Assembly (NCBI RefSeq): GCF_030272615.1
Contig: NC_081410.1
Span: forward strand, 115,603,140-115,667,139
DNA length: 64,000 bases
Direction: 5' to 3'
DNA from: Cryptomeria japonica
Lineage: Eukaryota > Streptophyta > Pinopsida > Cupressales > Cupressaceae
The notes beneath the pieces are model-generated. The model was not told where the DNA came from. It ran no database searches and worked only from the letters and a program-made list of their open reading frames with translations. Every line of letters starts with the position of its first letter. Position 1 is the first letter of the stretch. Positions 23,300 to 34,400 of the stretch are shown here, in pieces. The position numbers and the translations under genes were made by a program.

Positions 23300-24661
23300 T
23301 TATTTTTTAGACCATTAGATCTTTATGTTCTACCTCTACAATGCCTTGCAATATGACCCATCTTGTTACAATCATGACATATCAGACCTCTCTAAGCTTT
23401 ACTACCATTCATCTTGATGTTCCCAAAACTTTTTTTTGTCCTACACTCAATAAATTTGTGTCTATATGTATAACAATCATATAATATTCCATTAAAAGTA
23501 TGAACATAACTTAAATTTTGATATCCATTCCTCATCATTCTACTAGTGCATTCAGTTGGCCTTATGACCAAAATTGTTGCAAGAAAAACATTGCATACCA
23601 ATTGATTGGTTTTTGTTCTGACTTCTGCAATCACTAGCTCTATGCCTAAATTCTTTACAAGAAAAATAGTTAACATTAAAAGAGGAATACCTAATAGGAG
23701 TAGGAGGAGTTCTTCAGACATTTCTTGAATTTTTTAAGCTTCGGTTATTCTGATCTTTGTAATACTTAACCTTGTCTTTGCCTTTGTCCTTTCTCAAGCA
23801 CTCACCTTCCTTAAAGCCAAGTCCACTTTTATCTTTATTTTGTCTCTAATTGTTGGTGTAAATAAATATTCATTATGGATATTATTACACTTTACTTAAG
23901 TTAACTTAGGATAATGCATCTCTTCGTAGTTTGGATTTGAGACACTTAGGGAAGTGTGCACATATGGATATAGCTTGTAAGAGAAATTCCACCTTTTGTG
24001 GTCTAAATTTTGTTGTTACACTCCACATTCGATGGGTCATCCACCTCTTGTGGAATATTATATTATTTCTCCTACCTACCCCTAGTATTTCTTACCTACC
24101 CTTGTTTCTCATTGAGCCACATGTCATGATTGTGTGCTCATACATCCATATGGCCTTTCATATATAAGCAGGCCCATATTCATTGTATTGGTGAATCCAG
24201 TTGATCATTTGTATATTGATGAGAATACAGTTTGTTCTTGTCATTATTCTATCTCTCTTTTATACTTTTCGTTGTGCCCTTGATCTTGGCAAAATCTCAC
24301 ACTAATAATTCAGAACTGCATCTAATACTTCACCACCACCTTTGAGTTCTAACCCATTATCAATTTGATCATTTGCAATTTTCAGTTCCTCCTTAAGTTT
24401 GACAACTTCTTCAATAAGCTTTGCACATTCTCTAGTCTTCTCATCGATCTTAGTTTCAAATTCATCAATAACCTTCTTTCCTCTATCCAACAAGGTTCTT
24501 AAAAAGGAAATCTTTTTAACTACCTTCTTATGCTTCTCTTTGCTATCACCCGGATCTGCCAAAGCCGATCTCAATTTGTCTTCCATGTAAACAATACCAT
24601 CAACATTGTTCCATCCATTCTAATCCATATCATCCATGTCATTTAATTCTTCTTCAAACAT
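23300..24661 (-). pseudogene. Gag with coiled coil and several zinc knuckles (split by a solo LTR)
   Basis: The start is ATG at 24661, just inside the primer site. A Lys/Glu-rich coiled coil follows (24302-24586: KEKHKKVVKKISFL.., KTRECAKLIEEVVKLKEEL). After the inserted LTR (23851-24301), the reading resumes with a basic stretch and zinc knuckles: CKEFRHRASDC near 23640, degenerate ones near 23570 and 23450, and a perfect CHDCNKMGHIARHC near 23345-23390. Four knuckles is unusual for copia in general but fits Sirevirus-like gags. The tail is KGKEKIEMKWVKKS. There is one stop near the start and frame changes later. Confidence 0.7.
23851..24301 (+). mobile_element. Solo LTR (copia type, 451 bp) inserted in gag
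   Basis: Begins TGTTGGTGTAAATAAATATT and ends AAAATCTCACA, between perfect target duplications CTAAT (23846-23850 and 24302-24306). A TATA-like element (ATATATAAGCAGG) lies near 24162, consistent with plus orientation. No internal region remains, so LTR-LTR recombination has removed the rest. Confidence 0.9.
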
Positions 24662-24717
24662 AGCATTTAAAATCTAAGATCTACCTCAATGGTTAATATG
24701 ACTCTTCAGGAACCAAA

Positions 24718-24729
24718 GCTCTGATACCA
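24718..24729 (-). other. Primer binding site, tRNA-Met
   Basis: TGGTATCAGAGC on the minus strand, two bases from the 5' LTR. This is a perfect match to the usual initiator tRNA-Met site. Confidence 0.9.
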
Positions 24730-24731
24730 AT

Positions 24732-25943
24732 TGTTGAACACTATCGGAAGCTGAGAGGGGGGGGATGAATCAAAATTCATAAAATATTATCAAATTAAAG
24801 TGATTATATCTTCATTATTCATCCATATCAATGATTTGAAAGTAAATAGCAGTAATAACAAAAGAATCCTCACAATAACACCATATTTTTACATGGAAAA
24901 CCCAAAAAGGGAAAAACCACGGTGATAATTAAACTTACAATATATATAGTAACAATTTTATAATAGACAAGGCTTCCTACCAAAAGAGCTTATTGCTTTG
25001 AACTTGTAGACTGAGGCGCACAACCTTAGGCAAGATACAAAAAGAGATTCACTTAGTTGAAGATCACTTCTTCAGGGAAATATATAAAATTGATCTCATA
25101 AAGTAGTACGAATAATAGATTGAACTATATATAAAAAGTATCTGTTAGAATGCAGATAACAGTTCTTTGAATATACTCATTTGTTTGCTCTATACACCTC
25201 TGAACCTCTACTCTTACTCACTTTGCATCTACCAATCATTTATTTTTCTCTATGTATCCATCTCTTATTCATGCATTCACACCACTTCACTTTTTTTCAT
25301 CATCCATCTCTAAAATGGCCAATTTGCTCAATATATACTAATCGGATCCAATAACAACCAATGCTAGGTCGGCCAAAAGAGTATGTAATGTGTACATAGC
25401 ATTGATTTAAAAATGTATTAAATCTGGAAGGTAAAAAGGATGTGTGCCAAGTCAACACTCCTTCCAATAAATATCAAAAACATTTTACACCCAACTGCTC
25501 GAACCAAAATGCATAAATCAGTGCAAAACTTGTTCTGCACAACACATTATTTAATCCAGGCAAAAAACAAATAAAGCAGTTCATCCAAGAGAACCATGAC
25601 ATTTGTCTCATCAAAATAGAAACTTATAATCTCTTGAGACATATCCTTTACAAATGCTTATTCTGGTCCACAATAAGTTTCTTCAGAGAAATCAATAGAA
25701 GTACTTCTAGACCAGGTGAAGAACACCAAACCTTCAAAAACATATTGAAACATCATTTCATATCATCAAATCAACACAATGTGAAACTGTAGATATTTCT
25801 ACATCATAATGTCAAGAGAACAAACATCCAGACCACCAATTGCACATCGACTGAGCTTATCCAAAATACCAGATCACCAATAACAATTGGGGCAATATGA
25901 GATTGACAAAGGTTTGACAACAATGACATTTGTATGTGTAATA
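24732..25943 (-). repeat. 5' LTR of the 19319-25943 element
   Basis: Starts TGTTGAACACTATCGGAAGC on the plus strand and ends GTGTAATA, where the partner has GTGTAACA. The shared hairpin is complete at 24892-24920 (CATGG-A4-CCC..GGG-A5-CCAC). Confidence 0.9.
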
Positions 25944-25948
25944 CAACT

Positions 25949-26028
25949 CTATTAAAAATATGCACAAACAAAGGTTATCATTATGTAGGAAAAAGTGATA
26001 AATGCACAATAAGATGTTACAAGACCAC
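25949..26028. repeat. Degenerate short repeat, also at 19080-19313
   Basis: Phrases such as 'tatgtagga' then 'agtgacaaatgca' recur about every 40 bases in 19130-19260 and again at 25985-26010. The two stretches were contiguous before 19319-25943 was inserted. The repeat also runs up to the left TSD of the solo LTR at 26034. Confidence 0.5.
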
Positions 26029-27027
26029 ATGTATGTTGAATTGGTTGAATGAACCGGAATATTGAGGGGGGGGGGGGGGTGAATTAGTATTCCCACTCTA
26101 ATCAAAACTTTTGTTGATATACAAGTTTCATTAATTAAACTTATCAACATGAAATAGCAAATGCATAATAAAAAAATAACACAACCACAAATGGAACACC
26201 GAATTTTATACGTGGAAAACCCAAATGGGAAAAACCATGTAGAGTGTTAACTCTCAAGATAATATAACTAGTTATATGGTGTTTACAAAAAGGATGGCTC
26301 ACTGCCAGATTACAAAGCAGCTCACTGTCGGAATGCTCACTGTAATAGATATAAATGAAGTGAGGAAAATTGCATCTCCAAATGCATGAAGTCAGTTCCA
26401 AGATAAGATCATATATCACCTCACAAAACTCAAATCAAATCACTCCACCACTGTCCACAATTGCCTGCAACAAGTTCAATAAGGGATTAATACACCACTA
26501 TATCAAACCAACTACTTGTAGTAGATCCGGTAAAGGATTACTACAACATTGTCTGCACTCTGACTCTTCTTCACACCTTTGCTCATATAATGCTCATAAC
26601 ATATACTGATCACATACTAACTCTGTCACTTGCACACTTCTTATTCTACTACACATTACAAGCATACTCTGTTGAATACCACACACACTCTCTCTCTCAT
26701 TACTCACACGCACACACTTTATATATATATATCGGTAAGCACATACACTAAGATACTATGTTGGCCAAGTACTTAGTGATTTACCCAATAATACACTACT
26801 CAAAGCAACACGTTATCCAAAACATGCCTTGACCAAAAATAATTCAGCCTTAACCAAACTTCTACATGCTTCCTTTACATACTTCATTTATCAACATGCA
26901 TGCCAAAATTACCAGAACAAAATAGGGGTCTACTAGACTCAGGGATACGGACCCATAAGCACAAACTCCAAGCACAACAACTCCTAACTTCCACAGATTC
27001 TAGAACATAACATGATGCAATTTTTAT

Positions 27028-28434
27028 TGTGAGGATCCGGTTATTATTGAGAGTGGGGGTGAGTTAGTAATAGCAATAAACTGAAATCTTTTATCAATCT
27101 GAAAAATACTTCTCAAAAATAGTTTATAACCAGTACCAGTAACTAGTCAATCAAACACTTAAAAGCAGATTTACTAAACTACTCATTCATGTGTTCATCA
27201 ACATGTAAGCAATGTAATGATATCAAATCCACACATAAACAAATCAACCACCATATGAACACTGATATTTTTAACGTGGAAACCTAAATGGGAAAAACCA
27301 CAATGGGAATTGGTACTCACAAAATTTGCACTCTTTCGGAATGCACCTTGTTAAAGGTCTAGCCCGGTTAGGAGCTTTACAATAATGCCCGTTTAAGAGC
27401 AGACCCTATTAGGAGTCACCCGGTGAAGGGATTTTAACTTCAGCCCTGTTAGGAGCTCTACCCTATTAGGAGTAACCTTGCTAAAGGATTTAAACTCAAT
27501 TTAATGAGCTACCCGGTGAAGGGATTTACAAGATCAGGCCTATTAGGACCTACCCAGTTAAGGGATTTTAATACTGCAGCAATTGTTAGGAAACAACAAA
27601 TAAATGATCTGATCAATGCACTCTCTGCTTGCTAGTACAGATCCATTTCAGCTCCAATCTACTTCTCACATGCAGACATCTCAATCTGGTTTGGCATAGT
27701 CTTCTTCTATGATCATCGACACAAAATCTCATCTCAAACTCGACCTAAATAACCTTATCAACTAGGTCGGTTACATAGCCCTAACCAAATTCAAAATACA
27801 TTGAATTTACATCATAGATCATATCAGATCATTAAAAATCATTACAATTCATCATACAGATCATTACAACAAATTTCAAGACAATTACAGCCGTTGAAAG
27901 ATCATAACACATTACCGCACATCGATCTGATAAGCTGTCAAACCCTTATCACATTTTGCTAAGCACTTCATTGTTTCCCAAGAAATTCAATCCTTGTATG
28001 CACTTAAATGCAATCTTATCATCACACATGGTTTCTGACACGCCATCACTAAGTAATGAACATGATAAGATTTACCGCCAAACCATAAAACATCACTAGT
28101 TAAAGATCTTGATACTGGTTCTCAAACCCTGCACTGAATATACAACAGTCAATTACAAACATGACTTCTGGTTCTCCAAACATGATGTGGTTGCAACCAT
28201 AGACTCATTACAATGTCATAAGCATATATTCTAAACTGCAACATCTAACTCAACACGGATCTCTACCACAACCATCTCCTTCTCTGTTCCTGCTTACCAG
28301 TTCACTATCAACTTAGCAACTTAGATGATAACTAAGATGATATACCAAACATAAACAAACATCAATCTCCTCATATTAACATCATCCTTTACCGGTACAT
28401 CATCATCCCCACCAGTTAGGCCAACATGCCAACA
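27028..28434 (-). mobile_element. LTR nested in the solo LTR
   Basis: Homology of the host LTR to 40115-41306 stops at about 27027 and resumes at about 28436 (ACCATGATAAAAA.. against ACCATGACCAAAA..). The insert starts TGTGAGGATCCGG..TTGAGAGTGGGGGTGAG and probably ends CATGCCAACA. It has its own hairpin at 27274-27301 and a run of short repeats at 27340-27570. I could not find a convincing target duplication, so the edges are approximate. Confidence 0.6.
27340..27570. repeat. Interspersed short repeats 'cctattaggag' and 'acccggtgaaggga'
   Basis: The two phrases alternate at least four times each with variable spacing: '(g)cc(c)tgttaggagct', 'accctattaggagt', 'acccggtgaagggattt', 'acccagttaagggattt'. 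They lie inside the nested LTR. Confidence 0.75.
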
Positions 28435-28713
28435 ATAATATGATCAATACAAACTGATACGACCGATATGACTGATATAACTAATACCAGAACTTGCACA
28501 ACTAATACCAGAACTAGATACAAACCATGATAAAAAAAAAAACAAGATTCTGAAGAAGAGGATCTTTCAGAAATGACTCCAGTAGATCATATACATACCT
28601 ATCTTCCATTGTTTCTCAACCTGCAATACCAAAATTGCTTACACCACATCTGGTCATAAACGGATCACCGGGTTTGACATCAATGACAATATTCACACAA
28701 ATCCAACAATGTA

Positions 28714-29136
28714 TAGTGTGCAATTGTGCAACCAAATATTTTAGTTGGTAGATTTCAACGAACAATTACAACATTTTGTGAGGTTTTTTGGATAAATAAT
28801 AATTTTGGATTAGGTTCTTTGGCAAGAAGATAAATAAACAATAAGACATAATGACTGTTGATATCTTCAAGGTAATAAGGTTGAATGGTTTCACTAATCT
28901 TCAGCAATAAAACATGCTAGACATAATAACAATCTAATTTATTTAGGTGGGCATATTATTCCTAATGGACTCACAAGATTGACATATGTCTCCACTCTAA
29001 GAGAATGGCTACATCCATCACCTTAGTGTCATATTACCATACAAAGGATAGCTAAAGAATGCAAGGTCATGTGTACCATCTTACACCTCTTGCCTTAGAG
29101 GACTAGCCTTGGTCAAAGTAAACTCTATCTCAATAC
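28714..29136. other. No gene recognised
   Basis: A unique-looking stretch between two insertions, with no ORF of note. It resumes at 41312 after the large element and was contiguous with it before insertion. Confidence 0.5.
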
Positions 29137-29141
29137 AAGGA

Positions 29142-30513
29142 TGTTGGATTGGTTGAAGGAACCAAAATACTAAGAGGGGGGGTGAATCTGTATTCCCACC
29201 AATTCATAAAACTTTCTCCTAACTTCTTAACCTTTTACTATTACACCAGATTTATCAATTAAACACATCAACATGAAATAGAAAATGTAGAATAAACATG
29301 AAAACACAACCACAATAGGAACATTGGATTTTATACGTGTAAAACCCAAATGGGAAAAACCACAAAGAATGTTAGCTCTCACGATAATATAACTAGTTAT
29401 ATGATGTTTACAAAATGAGTGGCTCACTGCCAAGATACAAAAATGGCTTGTTGTCACACTGCAAGATTACCAAAGCGGCTCACAGTCAGAATGCTCACTG
29501 CAACAGAAAAAGATGAACTAAAGAAAGGTGCATCTCTAAATGCATAGAATTATTTCCAATATAAGATTAGATAACAAAATACTAACTCATTGTTTTCTCA
29601 CTGTTCTTTTCTTTGGTTGTTGTCTTTTGTGCTAATCTTTTGTTGCCTTTCTTTCTTTGTTTTGTCCTTTCTTGCTTCTCTAATGCTTTTCTTTATGATA
29701 CGTAAGTGGATTTCGAGTCCCTTAAAACCTATTTTTCCTTAATTAAAAACAAAATACTAACTCACAGAAGATCTAGTAAAGAATCTCTATGCCAACACTG
29801 ATCATTGTACTGCAACAAATCTGGTTAAAGGATTATTGAAACATTGTCTTCACTCTGACTTTTCTTCACTATCCACAACTCACACTTTACACTATGTAAT
29901 CCTTTTGTCTTGTTGTTTCTTCATGCGCTTATTCACTCTATGTCTCTACACACTCCTATATTTACATATATGTATATATATTGGTAAGCACAATCACCAA
30001 GATGATATGTTAGCCAAGCACAAATGATTTATTCAATGATATAATTGCTCGGATTGACACATTCCCAAAAATGCCTCAATCAAAGATATGATAACCAAGT
30101 TGGCCTTCACTAATCTTCTACACGTTTCACATACTAGGACCAAGCAATCATCTACCAAACTCATAGGAATGGATCCATAAGCACAATTTCCAAGCATCAT
30201 CAAAAAATGACTCCATAATATGAATGTCACTGAATCTGGAATATAGAACTTGTAGCACAGAATACAAGTGACATAACCATGACCAAAAAACCTCAACATG
30301 ATCAAGATATAAGATTTTTTATCACCTCCAGAAATGACACTAGAGAGTTACACAATCCTTATAGCTCTACATCACATATATACTTGTTCTCCATCACTGC
30401 ACAACGTCATAACCTATACCATCCTCATCTTCTCAATATACCACATCCAGACCAATCTGGATGACCGATTTGACATCAATGACAACAATGACAATGTTCA
30501 CACAAATTCAATA
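29142..30513 (-). repeat. 3' LTR of the 29142-41306 element
   Basis: Starts TGTTGGATTGGTTGAAGGAA and ends CACAAATTCAATA. It is longer than its partner by a 159-bp insert plus its 16-bp duplication. The hairpin at 29336-29361 has one mismatch. Confidence 0.9.
29590..29748 (+). mobile_element. SINE-like retroposon in the LTR
   Basis: A 159-bp insert is flanked by perfect 16-bp duplications (29574-29589 and 29749-29764). The intact partner LTR shows the empty site. It ends in an A-rich tail (AATTAAAAA), and the duplication contains AAAATACT, as expected for L1-type target-primed insertion. The body is T- and pyrimidine-rich. A box-B-like GGATTTCGAGTCCC lies at about 29707-29720. A box-A-like TACGTAAGTGG lies immediately before it, far closer than in normal SINEs. 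It could instead be a retroposed transcript fragment. Confidence 0.65.
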
Positions 30514-30640
30514 ATCTCCCCCTTTGTCATTGATGGCAAACATATCATTCAAACATATTAGACAATATGACTCATGAATCCCTCTTACTCAAGCATCTCA
30601 AAAACTCTTTCTCCATATATTACACTTTCTCCCCCTTTGA
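30514..30640 (-). other. Doubled polypurine tract
   Basis: On the minus strand CAAAGGGGGAGAT abuts the 3' LTR (30514-30526). A second TCAAAGGGGGAGAA lies at 30627-30640. A doubled tract is reported as a feature of Sirevirus copia elements (established knowledge from memory). Confidence 0.8.
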
Positions 30641-30746
30641 CATCAAGGACAAAGGGTGTCTTTGATGAAAGAAAGGAAACAGAGGATAAGCTCAATATTT
30701 TTTTTGTTAAAACTGCACAGCAATTGAAAGAAACACATAAACAAAC

Positions 30747-32507
30747 TCAACTGCTCTTCTTCTGAAAGATTTCCTTATACTTCTCCTTCAATTTCAGAAG
30801 AAGAATATTCCATGAATGCACAACTATCTTAAGACTTACGCACAGGCTCCTACACTCTACCAACACATCTACATCATGAGAAAATATGTCTGGAGTAGAA
30901 AGATTTTGCTCATATTTAACTGCATTTAAAAGCAATGTCGAAAAGTACTCCAATTTTGCTTCAGCAATTTCCTTAACCTTCCAAAACACATTAACGAAGT
31001 CTTCTTTTCAGCCTCTATAGAAAGAATAGCTCAGACTACAATTAATTTACCTTCTTTATCTATACACCATACTTGTCATTCAAAAAATTAAAAGATTTGC
31101 CTACAAAACTCAATTCATCTTTTATTGAATCAATCCTAGCTTTAAGTTTTGCCAAAGCTATCGGCCACTGCAAACAATATCTGTACACCCTACTAGCATC
31201 ATTGATATAGTTCTTCATTTCATTCATGCATACAGTTAAACTCCTTTGAGCATCACTGCATTTTTCCAACAGGCTCAAGCTTTCAGTCTCAAAATATTCA
31301 CTCATTTGTTCTTTAAGAAATTCAAACAAATATTTCAGAAGCACATTACTAAGATCCTCAATTCTAATGTTATTCTAGAGTAAGTAATTTATCAACAACT
31401 TCTCAATCTCATCATATTCAGTATATGGAAGTCAAATAGTTCCAATCTTTCTGATTTTATCATTACCTTCAAGATTTTTTTGACAAATCGGTCTCATCAT
31501 CATCAAGTTTTGCTAATATCAATTCCAATACAACAACAACTAACTCTTTTCTAACAAGAGATACCAGATCATCCAATTGAATTATATCTTTCTCTTTTTT
31601 ATCTTTCTTCTACCTTTTAGCAACATAGGAACTGGTAGACACAATCTCCTCCATTTTTCTCTTTCTGGATGAAGAACCCTCCTTAACAGTAGTAACACTA
31701 GGAGATACCAGATCAACACTCCAAGCATCAAAGAATGATTCAAAGTAAGATTTATATATTTCATCATAATTGTTCAGCTTCTTCAACTAATGATAGATTT
31801 GCCTAGCTACCCGAACACAGGATTCCCATAACACATCTTCTTTTGCTTATAAGGATCCTAGAGAGTACATAGCTAGATAGACAAGCAATGATCCAAACCT
31901 AAAGGCTTAACTCTGTTCTTTTGTCATTCTTATATTCTCAAGCAATTGATCTTTCAGAACTTCACACAAATCAAATTATTTTTCCTTCCATAACCATCAT
32001 ATGCGCAACATAAACTACAATAGCCGAAGTGGAACCTTCCCTATTTCAAAAATAGATCTTGTAATAAATACCATAGGCTACATACCTAACTATTGGATAA
32101 TCAATTTTATCGATTATTAGAGCTCTCTGATCTCCCTTTACATCGATTAGGTTTTCAACCTCTTTGTTTTTCACAGATTTCTTCACTAGTACAGTTCCTT
32201 TATCACATAAGTCAATCATAACCGAAATAAGATCTTTAGATATCGGATAGGGTTTGTTAAATACCAGGTAACCATTCTACACATGGATGAGAATTGGTCT
32301 AATTATCTCTTCGTTATCAAACTAGGAGAAATCAACCCATATATCAAGTCCTTTATCACTTAAATCTCTAATTTTTTGCACATCCCTCTCACTCTGATTC
32401 TTCTTTTGCATTCTGATTTTCTCAGTGTCAAACTCTTCAATTCGAACCTTATCAACAATATGAAATGCTCCACTGCTCTTTTCTTCGATGACTTTCTTAG
32501 ACTCCAT
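30747..32507 (-). pseudogene. Accessory ORF of unknown function, homologous to 20990-22852
   Basis: Blocks on the minus strand: 32322-32507, IEEFDTEKIRM.. and SDKGLDIWVDFS; then FDNEEIIRPILIHV; near 32000-32070, GIYYKIYF..NREGSTS..VVYVA; a Lys/Arg/Ser-rich block near 31600-31700 (SSRKRKMEEIVSTSS); 31060-31344, LLKYLFEFLKEQMSEYF.. and ASRVYRYCLQWPIALAKLKARI; 30747-30989 is the end. Order and spacing follow the other element. It is broken by several stops. No known enzyme motif is seen. The last third is predicted helical and may form coiled coils. The conserved core is the best lead for a profile search. Confidence 0.65.
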
Positions 32508-32759
32508 GATAATCTCTTCTTTCTTGTTCTGTTGTTCTTCTACTATTCATAATACTTTCAAAACATGATAAAGAAAAAAAACTTCAAACATTGATACTTA
32601 TCTTGCCAAAAAATCGCATTAGGGTTTTTCCGCCAAAACTGTCTTGTCGATGATGTCAACACAAACCACCAATTATCGGATAGCCTCTCTACCATAGTCA
32701 TGCTAGATCTACAACATGATCTACTCGGATAGAGGTATCAAAATATTTCCCTTCAGAAA

Positions 32760-33583
32760 CTCCCCTTGAGCCAAAGCAATATGCTCAATTACCGGAGGAA
32801 AAGGTGTCTGCACCGGATTTCGGTACATAAGGATTTCTTCCATTATTCACCTCCTTCCTTTTCCAAACCCAATTTTCTTCCTTATTTGATCCATCATTCT
32901 TCATTCCATTATTATCAGCATATTTCTCCATATTTCCATTTCTGCATTGATTAGCATAATGTCCAGATTGCTTGCACTTGAAACAATTAATGTTCTTTAC
33001 TAAATCTACCAGAAAAGTTCTAGATCTGCACTGATTAATTTTATGACCATAACCATTGCAAGTATGACAATATCCATGAAAGTTATTATATACCTTATTT
33101 TCTCCAACCAGATTGTAATTTTGACAGTAGTCTTGTAATTATAACACTGAATGCTTCTACAATTTGCAGCCTTATGATCAAATATATTGCATTGATAACA
33201 ATAGCCATTAAAAGATGGATACCTTTGTGCATTAGGTTGACAAACTGGTGGCCTTCTTGCATTAGTATTTTGATTCTGGTTTTCACCTGTGTCTTCTAAT
33301 TTCTTCTCTCCTTCTACCTTGACCTCTTTGCTTTTGTCTTCATCAATCTGATTTGAACATTCACCAAATTGAAATCCAAGTCCAATCTTATCTAAATAAG
33401 CTTTCTCCATGTTGATCAATTCTTCCAAGAGCTTACTATTGTCAAGAACCTTAGTTTTTGCCTTCAGCTTCTTTACTTCTTCCTCTAGCTTCTAGCATTC
33501 TCCAGTATGCAGCTTGATTGATTCTTTCAAGGTTTCCTCTATCTTATTATTCTCCTCAATTTTTTGCATCAAATCTTTAACAT
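32760..33583 (-). pseudogene. Gag, C-terminal half with zinc knuckles
   Basis: A helical, Lys/Glu-rich start (LMQKIEENNKIEETLKESI..) is followed by a linker (EVKVEGEKKLEDTGENQNQN) and three readable zinc knuckles: CYQCNIFDHKAANC (about 33170-33215), CHTCNGYGHKINQC (about 33025-33070) and CFKCKQSGHYANQC (about 32945-32990). A degenerate one lies between the first two. The tail WVWKRKEVN is near 32880. Frameshifts separate the knuckles. The upstream half lies beyond the chromovirus at 39829-40044. Zinc knuckles bind the packaged RNA. Confidence 0.8.
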
Positions 33584-34368
33584 TGAAGCAGTCACTGGTT
33601 AGGAGGGACCTCAAAGAGATCAATCTAAACCGGTCAACAAGAGTAAACACAATGGAAACACAAATATATGATGGAGGCAATGTAGAACATATTGTTTTAT
33701 TTCATGAAAAGTGATTACAACCAATCGGTAACAATCGGGTTATAGAAATGGCTCACAGGCCTGCTAAAACATGTTCAAAGTACAGAATTGGTCACAACTA
33801 GGACCTCAAATCTCAAGATCTATCTTCTACGCTTAGTCTAACTACCTAATTACATTATAATGCACAATTACAATGATTTATATGATCCAAGTGGATCCGG
33901 TCAGCCCAAAAAGGGATCAAAACCTGAAGAATAAGACCTAACGTGTAAAACCAACAAGGTCGGCCTCCGCCAAGAGATTCCTCCCAAAAATACAAAGGAT
34001 GAAGTGTAGATCGTGGGAAAAGGTCATTCATATGCCAAAGAACATTAGGATCAAAGCTCAGGGCACCACAAGATACGGAAGGGGATCTGGTAGGTCACCA
34101 ATGTGCAAATAGGTCCAGGCAACCGATAACGGGAAACTGTCATGGAAACCGATAGCAATAACTTGTCGGAAAATGATCCAAATGTTTAGTGGTTTGGGAA
34201 TAAGGAAGATGATCCAGTCTTCAAGTAGAGTCCAACTCCACATGATCCGGTGAGTGAAAATCGGGACACACATAAAGAAATGTTAAAACTGCAAACAGAA
34301 AGCAAAATAGAAAGGAAATGTTTTTGGTTGATGCAAGATTGCCATGAATTGGGGATGCCCCTGCATCA
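33584..34368 (-). repeat. 3' LTR of the chromovirus
   Basis: Matches 39024-39828 closely, with scattered substitutions and a few short gaps. No classic polypurine tract is visible next to it (the adjoining minus-strand text is CTCGGATGTC). Confidence 0.9.
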
Positions 34369-34400
34369 GACATCCGAGGTTTGAAAAAAAAGTGAGTCTC

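Larger units (their letters stand above)
19319..25943 (-). mobile_element. Complete gag-only LTR retrotransposon with an unknown accessory ORF
   Basis: LTRs of about 1.2 kb flank a 4.2-kb interior. A perfect target duplication CAACT lies at 19314-19318 and 25944-25948. The tRNA-Met primer site is at 24718-24729 and the polypurine tract at 20511-20583. On the minus strand the interior encodes a coiled-coil, zinc-knuckle gag and then an accessory ORF that I do not recognise. No protease, integrase, reverse transcriptase or RNase H was seen. The set (primer site, TGTT LTR start, doubled GGGGGAGA tract, multi-knuckle gag) points to a non-autonomous relative of Sirevirus-type copia elements. Confidence 0.85.
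26034..28708 (-). mobile_element. Solo LTR, same family as 29142-41306, with another LTR nested in it
   Basis: Starts TGTTGAATTGGTTGAATGAA, then a run of 14 G, then GTGAATTAGTATTCCCAC. It ends CACACAAATCCAACA, exactly as the LTR 40115-41306. The perfect target duplication ATGTA lies at 26029-26033 and 28709-28713. The hairpin is at 26211-26238. The LTR is 2.7 kb rather than 1.2 kb because of the insert at 27028-28434. Confidence 0.85.
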
